In this document: one piece after another, positions 1-3,465 of the stretch | How positions within the stretch are numbered: position 1 is the stretch's first letter | Layout of the letters: every line of letters begins with the position of its first letter | NCBI GenBank assembly: GCA_934155165.1 | Contig: CAKPGS010000044.1 | Coordinates: 1 to 6,293 of the forward strand | Reading direction: 5' to 3' | Source of the DNA: an uncultured Clostridia bacterium | Lineage (GTDB): Bacteria > Bacillota > Clostridia > TANB77 > CAG-508 | Length of the DNA: 6,293 bases | Notes under the pieces: generated by a model | Databases searched by the model: none | Told to the model about the DNA's origin: nothing | The model's input: only the letters and a program-made list of their open reading frames with translations | Made by a program: the position numbers and the translations under genes

Positions 1-1257
1 GTATGGTGTTCCTATTTCATCTTCTCTTCTATAACGTTTACCTATAGAACCTGCTTCATCATAGTCACACATAAATTTCTTTGAAAGTTTTTCATATACT
101 TCTGTTGCTTTTTCACTTAATTTCTTAGAAAGCGGTAGTACTGCAACTTTATATGGTGCAAGTGCTGGATGTAAATGTAATACTGTACGAGTATCTCCTT
201 CAGCAATTTCTTCTTCTTCGTAACTGTTACATAAAAATGCAAGCATTACTCTATCTGCTCCAAGTGATGGCTCTATAACATATGGTACATATTTTTCATT
301 TGTTTCTGGATCTAAGTATGTTAAATCTTGTTTTGAATATTCCATATGTTTACTTAAATCAAAATCTGTTCTTGAAGCTATTCCCCATAGCTCTCCCCAT
401 CCAAATGGGAATGTAAATTCTATATCTGTTGTTGCATTACTATAATGTGATAATTCTTCTTTGCTATGGTCTCTTAAACGTATATTTTCTTCTTTTATTC
501 CTAAATTTAAAAGCCATTCTTTACAGAATTCCTTCCAGTATTCATGCCATTCTAATTCTGTTCCAGGTTTACAGAAAAATTCTAATTCCATTTGTTCAAA
601 TTCACGTGTTCTAAATGTAAAGTTTCCTGGTGTTATTTCATTTCTAAAAGATTTTCCAATTTGAGCAATTCCCATTGGTAGTTTTTTTCTTGTTGTTCTT
701 TGTACATTCTTAAAGTTTACAAATATTCCTTGTGCAGTTTCTGGTCTTAAATATATTTCAGATTTTGCATCTTCTGTAACTCCTTGGAAAGTTTTGAACA
801 TTAAATTAAATTTACGTATTTCTGTAAAATTATGTTTTCCACAATTTGGACAACAAATATTGTTATCATCCATATATTTTATCATTTTTTCATCTGGCCA
901 GCCATCTACTACTTCTTCACAATTGTGTTCATGCATCCATTCTTCTATTAATTTATCAGCTCTATGTCTGGTTTTACATTCTTTACAGTCTATTAATGGA
1001 TCTGAGAATCCACCAACATGACCTGAAGCAATCCATACCATAGGATTCATTAATATTGCTGCATCTAATCCAACATTATATTTACTTTCTTGAATAAATT
1101 TTCTTCTCCAAGCTTGTTTAATATTGTTTTTTAACTCAACACCTAAAGGTCCATAATCCCAAGTATTTGCAAGTCCTCCATATATATCTGACCCAGGATA
1201 TACATATCCCCTATTTTTGCAAAGTGCAACTATTTTATCCATAGTTAATTCTGACAT
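1..1257 (-). CDS. glyS: Glycyl-tRNA synthetase, alpha2 (single-chain) type, 3' end cut by window edge
   Basis: Class II aminoacyl-tRNA synthetase that attaches glycine to tRNA-Gly in the cytoplasm, using ATP. The visible 419 residues match the homodimeric single-chain family, not the separate GlyQ/GlyS subunit type. The N-terminal region has DIYGGLANTWDYGPLGVEL (about residues 24-42). Motif 1 lies around NPMVWIASGHVGGFSDPL (71-88). A Cys-rich insertion follows, with CKEC (91-94) and CPNC (136-139), a probable zinc site. RPETAQGIF (171-179) precedes motif 2, GKSFRNEITPGNFTFRTREF (201-220). Motif 3 is EPSLGADRVMLAFL (329-342). The HGTP anticodon-binding domain begins near HLHPALAPYKVAVLPL (361-376). 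The last visible residues, RREDEIGTPY, normally lie about 40 residues before the C-terminus, so only the tail is missing. Two in-frame ATGs exist, at 1263 and 1257. The Shine-Dalgarno AGAGGG lies 1 nt from the first and 7 nt from the second, so 1257 (MSELTMDKIV) is preferred. No frameshift or missing motif is seen. Confidence 0.96.
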   Translation of the reverse strand, partial: MSELTMDKIVALCKNRGYVYPGSDIYGGLANTWDYGPLGVELKNNIKQAWRRKFIQESKYNVGLDAAILMNPMVWIASGHVGGFSDPLIDCKECKTRHRADKLIEEWMHEHNCEEVVDGWPDEKMIKYMDDNNICCPNCGKHNFTEIRKFNLMFKTFQGVTEDAKSEIYLRPETAQGIFVNFKNVQRTTRKKLPMGIAQIGKSFRNEITPGNFTFRTREFEQMELEFFCKPGTELEWHEYWKEFCKEWLLNLGIKEENIRLRDHSKEELSHYSNATTDIEFTFPFGWGELWGIASRTDFDLSKHMEYSKQDLTYLDPETNEKYVPYVIEPSLGADRVMLAFLCNSYEEEEIAEGDTRTVLHLHPALAPYKVAVLPLSKKLSEKATEVYEKLSKKFMCDYDEAGSIGKRYRREDEIGTPY

Positions 1258-1264
1258 TTTCATT

Positions 1265-1270
1265 CCCTCT
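1265..1270 (-). promoter_or_regulatory. Ribosome binding site deciding the glyS start
   Basis: The minus strand reads AGAGGG here. It is only 1 nt from the ATG at 1263-1261, too close for initiation. It is 7 nt from the ATG at 1257-1255, a normal spacing. This supports translation starting at 1257, two codons inside the longest open frame. Confidence 0.7.
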
Positions 1271-1300
1271 TTCTTACTTTAAAAGCTAATTTCTTAAAGC

Positions 1301-1329
1301 ATTTTATCACATATAAAAACTGTAATCAA
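1301..1329 (-). promoter_or_regulatory. Probable sigma-A promoter of glyS
   Basis: On the minus strand a -35-like TTGATT (1329-1324) is followed by a 17-nt spacer and a -10-like TAAAAT (1306-1301). The TG-A before the -10 gives an extended -10, TGATAAAAT. Transcription would start near 1294, leaving a leader of roughly 35 nt before the glyS start. That leader is too short for a T-box riboswitch. No T-box signature (GGTACCGCG-like) is seen anywhere up to the DUF1294 gene. The call rests on the match and position only. Confidence 0.6.
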
Positions 1330-1484
1330 CCATTTTACAATTTTTTATTTCTTATATATTACGGTTATTTTACAAAAGTCATATTTTGTATTTTTTTGCT
1401 GTTATATTATTTGTAAGGTCTTTTTAATATTGAAATTTTATTTATTACTATTATATTACAATTATGTTACTTTTATTTTTGTTT

Positions 1485-1507
1485 ATGTAACCAATTTTGG
1501 TTTACAT
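1485..1507. repeat. Imperfect palindrome beside the DnaA-box cluster
   Basis: ATGTAACCAA (1485-1494) and TTGGTTTACAT (1497-1507) form an inverted repeat with one bulged T and a 2-nt centre. This could be a protein-binding operator or a chance AT-rich palindrome. It lies about 155 bp upstream of the proposed glyS -35 and only 5 bp from the first DnaA-like 9-mer. No regulator can be named from the sequence. Confidence 0.4.
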
Positions 1508-1511
1508 TTAT

Positions 1512-1555
1512 TTTTACACAGTTTTTGTGGATAATGTGGAAAACTTTGTGAATAA
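1512..1555. promoter_or_regulatory. Cluster of DnaA-box-like 9-mers
   Basis: Four 9-mers fitting the TTWTNCACA pattern lie within 44 bp. TTTTACACA (1512-1520) is on the plus strand. On the minus strand are TTATCCACA (1534-1526, the exact consensus), TTTTCCACA (1543-1535) and TTATTCACA (1555-1547). The second and third abut with no gap and the fourth follows after 3 bp, all in one orientation. AT-rich DNA flanks both sides. Such direct arrays are typical of DnaA-binding regions, either at oriC or at DnaA-titrating or regulatory sites. No dnaA or dnaN gene is in the window. polC is transcribed toward the cluster and glyS away from it. Identity as an origin is therefore undecided, and the cluster itself is what the sequence shows. 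Confidence 0.6.
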
Positions 1556-1680
1556 CTTTAAAATGGCTTTTTTTATATTAATATTATTCACTTTTTTGCA
1601 AACGTAAGATTTTATGTTTTTTTATTTCCAATTATTTACAGCGTGTTATGTAATTCTTTTATTGTGAATTTAGTTATATC

Positions 1681-1718
1681 AAATAAAAAAATTAAGACGA
1701 CTAACAGTCGCCCCTACA
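1681..1718 (-). terminator. Terminator-like hairpin after the DUF1294 gene (built from hairpin repeat copy 1)
   Basis: The minus-strand transcript leaves the DUF1294 stop codon and within 3 nt enters TGTAGGGGCGACTGTTAGTC. This folds into a 7-bp stem (1712-1706 with 1702-1696, one G-U pair) with a GTT loop. The minus strand then reads TTAATTTTTTTATTT (1695-1681). A stem followed by a T-rich tract is the layout of an intrinsic terminator. The same bases are a member of the CCCCTACA hairpin family. Confidence 0.55.
1696..1718 (-). repeat. CCCCTACA-type hairpin repeat, copy 1
   Basis: On the plus strand the stem CGACT-AAC-AGTCG is followed by CCCCTACA (1711-1718). On the minus strand this is TGTAGGGG leading into the stem. 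The lower stem has one G-U wobble, unlike the perfect 7-bp stems of copies 2-4. It begins 4 bases below the DUF1294 stop codon. Confidence 0.7.
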
Positions 1719-1721
1719 TAT

Positions 1722-2009
1722 TTACTTATATTTAACTATGTAATATACAATTAACACAATTTCTGTAATTAAGATTGTGGGAAATCCTATATAAAATTTT
1801 GGCTTTTGTGTTTTGTGGTGAAAAGTGTACATTCCAGCTATTCCACCTATACCGCCACCAAGAAGAACTAATGTCACTAATGCATTTTCACTTATTCTCC
1901 ATTCATTTTTTATAGCTCTTCTTTTATCTATAAACATCGCCAAAAAAGCTATAAGATTTATTCCTAAAACGTAAATGATTATATTTTTTATTGTTAAAAT
2001 TTCTTCCAT
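1722..2009 (-). CDS. DUF1294 family small membrane protein
   Basis: A 95-residue protein of unknown function, full length for the DUF1294 (YsdA-like) family. Three hydrophobic segments are visible, at about residues 10-26, 42-62 and 74-92, so it is expected in the cytoplasmic membrane. Family hallmarks are present: a DKRRA stretch after the first segment (28-32), WRISE before the second (37-41), the Gly-rich LLGGGIGGIAGM (49-60), and the basic HHKTQKPKF (64-72). The start is supported by an AGGTG Shine-Dalgarno (2019-2015) 5 nt upstream. The gene appears to stand alone. The next genes are hundreds of bases away, and hairpin repeats flank it closely, copy 1 only 3 nt after the stop and copy 2 about 27 nt before the start. 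No convincing promoter was found. The family assignment is firm, but no biochemical role can be stated. Confidence 0.88.
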   Translation of the reverse strand: MEEILTIKNIIIYVLGINLIAFLAMFIDKRRAIKNEWRISENALVTLVLLGGGIGGIAGMYTFHHKTQKPKFYIGFPTILITEIVLIVYYIVKYK

Positions 2010-2036
2010 TTTATCACCTATTTTATTTTTTATTCA

Positions 2037-2062
2037 GGCGGACAGAGGCGTCCGCCCCTACA
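2037..2062 (-). repeat. CCCCTACA-type hairpin repeat, copy 2
   Basis: A perfect 7-bp stem, GGCGGAC (2037-2043) with GTCCGCC (2050-2056), encloses the 6-nt loop AGAGGC. CCTACA follows, so the CCCCTACA mark spans 2055-2062. It lies about 27 bp upstream of the DUF1294 start codon, so it falls either in that gene's leader or just upstream of its promoter. Confidence 0.75.
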
Positions 2063-2128
2063 TTTTTTATGAACAATTCAAATTTGTCTAAAGACAAAAT
2101 AATAATTAAGATTAAATTCAGAATATAT

Positions 2129-2151
2129 TGTAGGGGCGACCATTGGTCGCC
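2129..2151 (+). repeat. CCCCTACA-type hairpin repeat, copy 3 (inverted)
   Basis: TGTAGGGG (2129-2136) leads into a perfect 7-bp stem, GGCGACC-ATT-GGTCGCC (2135-2151). It is in the opposite orientation to copies 1, 2, 4 and 5. On the plus strand it is followed by TAATTTATTTTTTT, so it could also terminate plus-strand transcription. Confidence 0.75.
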
Positions 2152-2171
2152 TAATTTATTTTTTTCTTTTT

Positions 2172-2194
2172 GGCGGTCAATGACCGCCGCTACA
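2172..2194 (-). repeat. CCCCTACA-type hairpin repeat, copy 4
   Basis: A perfect 7-bp stem, GGCGGTC-AAT-GACCGCC (2172-2188), is followed by GCTACA (2189-2194), a one-base variant of the CCTACA mark. With copy 3 it forms a head-to-head pair, TGTAG...CTACA, separated by 20 bp of T-rich DNA. This resembles the paired layout of REP/BIME elements. Confidence 0.7.
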
Positions 2195-2260
2195 TCCATG
2201 AAATTTTAGATTAATTCATTATTTTGTTATTTCACAATGTTAATATCAATATTAAAAATT

Positions 2261-2289
2261 GCGGGTCGTCGGGGACGCCGACCCCTACA
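2261..2289 (-). repeat. CCCCTACA-type hairpin repeat, copy 5 (divergent stem)
   Basis: A 6-bp stem, GGGTCG (2263-2268) with CGACCC (2279-2284), encloses a GC-rich loop and is followed by the CCCCTACA mark (2282-2289). The stem differs from the GGCG type of copies 1-4, but the CCCCTACA end is identical. Read on the minus strand, it is followed by AATTTTTAAT, a weak T-tract. It ends about 20 bp before the terminal-inverted-repeat element. Confidence 0.65.
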
Positions 2290-2348
2290 ACGTCTGACAT
2301 AATTTTTAATATAATGACAAATATATTTGTTTTGAAATGCCGCGTAAG

Positions 2349-2388
2349 CGACCAAACGAGCAGATTTCCTGCGAGTGCGATTTGGAGC
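2349..2388. other. GC-rich nested stem-loop in the element core
   Basis: CCAAA (2352-2356) pairs with TTTGG (2381-2385), and inside it GCAG (2360-2363) pairs with CTGC (2369-2372) around an ATTTC loop. The stretch keeps an unusually GC-rich composition for this window. It may be a conserved core of the mobile element or part of a small RNA. Neither role can be proved here. Confidence 0.35.
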
Positions 2389-2463
2389 AATCTTCCTTTT
2401 ATTAATTTAGATGTTTATAATGTAAATATAAAAAATAATTTTATAAAAATTTAATTATGTGTC

Positions 2464-2490
2464 AAATGGTCAATAGACCATTTTTTTATT
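2464..2490 (+). terminator. Terminator-like hairpin on the plus strand, inside the TIR element
   Basis: A perfect 8-bp stem, AAATGGTC (2464-2471) with GACCATTT (2476-2483), and a 4-nt AATA loop run straight into a T-tract (TTTTTTT, 2481-2487, sharing the end of the stem). In form this is an intrinsic terminator reading rightward. No plus-strand gene lies upstream. It could therefore end an unannotated small RNA, stop antisense transcription into polC, or be simply an arm of the mobile element. The stem is AT-rich at its base. Confidence 0.4.
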
Positions 2491-2601
2491 CGAAGATTGC
2501 GACACCAAGGCATAAAAAACAATATATTTGTCATTATGTATTTAATAAATTTCATTATAATTATTTTAATTACAGATATATTCTTATAATTCTAATAACA
2601 T

Positions 2602-3465
2602 TTAAAATTCAAAGAAAGACATTTGATTACTTTGTGTCATTCCTTTTAAACATCCTGCATTTTTTAACATTTCTATTACAGATTTTCCTACTCCTGAACG
2701 TTGTTGTAAATCATCTATACACATAAATTTACCATCTTTTTTTGCTTTTTCTATTCCCTCTGCTGCGACTGTTCCAAGTCCTGGTATACTATTTAATGGT
2801 GGACGTATTCCGTCTTCTTCCATTACAAATTTTGTACTATGTGATTTATATAAATCCATTGGCAAGAAGTTTATTCCTCTTTCATACATTTCTAATACCA
2901 ATTCTAATATTGCATACATATTTTTTTCTTTTACTGTTGCACCATTTCCTAGTAGGTCTATTTCTTTCATTTTGTTTTTTACTCTTTCTTCTCCATGGCA
3001 CATTATATCACTATCAAACTCATCTGCTCTAATTGTAAAATATGCTGTGTAATATGCTTTTGGCTCGTGTACCTTAAACCATGCAATTCTAAAGGCATTT
3101 GTTACATATGCTGCAGCATGTGCCTTTGGGAACATGTATTTTATTTTTTTACATGAATCTATATACCATTCTGGTACATTATTATCTTTCATCATTTGCT
3201 CGTATTCTGGCCACTTTGGTTCCTTTCCTTTTGCAACTTTTCCTTTACGTACAGCTTCCATTATTTTAAATGATGGTTGTGGTTCTAGTCCTTGTTTTAT
3301 TAGATATATCATTATATCGTCCCTACAACATATTGCTTCATCCAGTTTTATTGTTCCTGCTTCTATTAAGCTTTGAGCATTGTTAAGCCACACGTCTGTA
3401 CCATGAGAAAGTCCAGAAATACGAATAAGTTCATCAAATGTTGTTGGTTTTGTATCTACTAACAT
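2602..3465 (-). CDS. polC: DNA polymerase III PolC, C-terminal fragment (after frameshift)
   Basis: These 287 residues continue the PolC chain interrupted upstream. They include SGLSHGTDVW (residues 17-26) and the well-conserved YMFPKAHAAAY (110-120) of the PolC fingers/C-terminal polymerase region, and the SIPGLGT helix-hairpin-helix-like turn (226-232) of the duplex-binding tail. The end, QMSFFEF (281-287), fits a beta-clamp-binding motif and ends close to where Bacillus PolC ends (NQLSLF). The first residues, MLVDTKPTTF, align with the internal PolC segment that follows FVR-Q in relatives, so this ATG is not a natural start. GGA abuts the ATG, too close for a Shine-Dalgarno. Expressed alone, the fragment would lack the catalytic aspartates. 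It is best read as the 3' part of one polC gene shifted by a single base. Confidence 0.9.
   Translation of the reverse strand: MLVDTKPTTFDELIRISGLSHGTDVWLNNAQSLIEAGTIKLDEAICCRDDIMIYLIKQGLEPQPSFKIMEAVRKGKVAKGKEPKWPEYEQMMKDNNVPEWYIDSCKKIKYMFPKAHAAAYVTNAFRIAWFKVHEPKAYYTAYFTIRADEFDSDIMCHGEERVKNKMKEIDLLGNGATVKEKNMYAILELVLEMYERGINFLPMDLYKSHSTKFVMEEDGIRPPLNSIPGLGTVAAEGIEKAKKDGKFMCIDDLQQRSGVGKSVIEMLKNAGCLKGMTQSNQMSFFEF

Larger units (their letters stand above)
1264..1721. other. Gene-free AT-rich intergenic region between DUF1294 and glyS
   Basis: This stretch of 458 bases has no supportable coding frame on either strand. From the glyS side it holds the glyS RBS and promoter (1265-1329), then mostly featureless A/T-rich DNA (about 1330-1480), an imperfect palindrome (1485-1507), a DnaA-box-like cluster (1512-1555), further A/T-rich DNA with one weak DnaA-like 9-mer (TTATTCACT, 1584-1592), and the terminator-like hairpin after the DUF1294 gene (1681-1718). 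No tRNA, rRNA or riboswitch was recognised. Confidence 0.75.
2311..2537. mobile_element. MITE-like element with terminal inverted repeats and GC-rich core, no transposase
   Basis: ATAATGACAAATATAT (2311-2326) recurs as its exact 16-bp reverse complement at 2522-2537. The similarity continues inward through gaps to ATGCC (2337-2341) against GGCAT (2509-2513). A third inverted pair, GCAATCTTC (2387-2395) and GAAGATTGC (2492-2500), lies further inside. Three nested inverted repeats in the same order on both arms indicate one element of about 227 bp. Weaker AT-rich similarity outside both ends may extend it. The left arm interior, 2337-2396, is far richer in G and C than its surroundings. No coding capacity for a transposase and no clear target-site duplication are visible. 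It would need a transposase from elsewhere. Alternatively it could be a structured 3' region of polC. Confidence 0.55.
2010..2601. other. Gene-free repeat island between polC and DUF1294
   Basis: These 592 bases carry no gene I can support. They contain hairpin repeat copies 2-5 (2037-2289), a small TTTGTC-TAAA-GACAAA stem-loop (2083-2098), and a terminal-inverted-repeat element (2311-2537) with a GC-rich core and an internal hairpin (2464-2483). The remaining 64 bases up to the polC stop are AT-rich and featureless. Open frames crossing this island have no family resemblance and run through the repeats. No clear Rho-independent terminator for polC was seen directly after its stop. The copy 5 hairpin, read on the minus strand, has a short T-tract and is the nearest candidate. 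Confidence 0.75.

Noticed and set aside
429..1043. Plus-strand open frames opposite glyS
   Set aside because: The minus-strand frame encodes all GlyRS motifs without a break, so these are shadows.
1430..1457. Plus-strand promoter-like pair TTGAAA, 16 bp, TATATT
   Set aside because: Such matches are expected by chance in very AT-rich DNA and there is no rightward gene downstream.
1264..1721. A firm oriC call
   Set aside because: DnaA boxes alone do not prove an origin. dnaA/dnaN are absent from the window and gene direction does not diverge here.
1696..2289. CRISPR array
   Set aside because: The hairpins vary in stem sequence, orientation and spacing and there are no cas genes. The shared part is only about 8 bases.
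2421..2456. Minus-strand terminator of polC from an AATTTT/AAAATT stem
   Set aside because: The stem contains only A-T pairs and would be very weak, and it lies about 150 bases past the polC stop.
1991..2726. Three plus-strand open frames at 1991-2209, 2224-2454 and 2457-2726
   Set aside because: They run through hairpin repeats, the inverted-repeat element or the antisense of polC, show no recognisable domain, and lack convincing ribosome binding sites.
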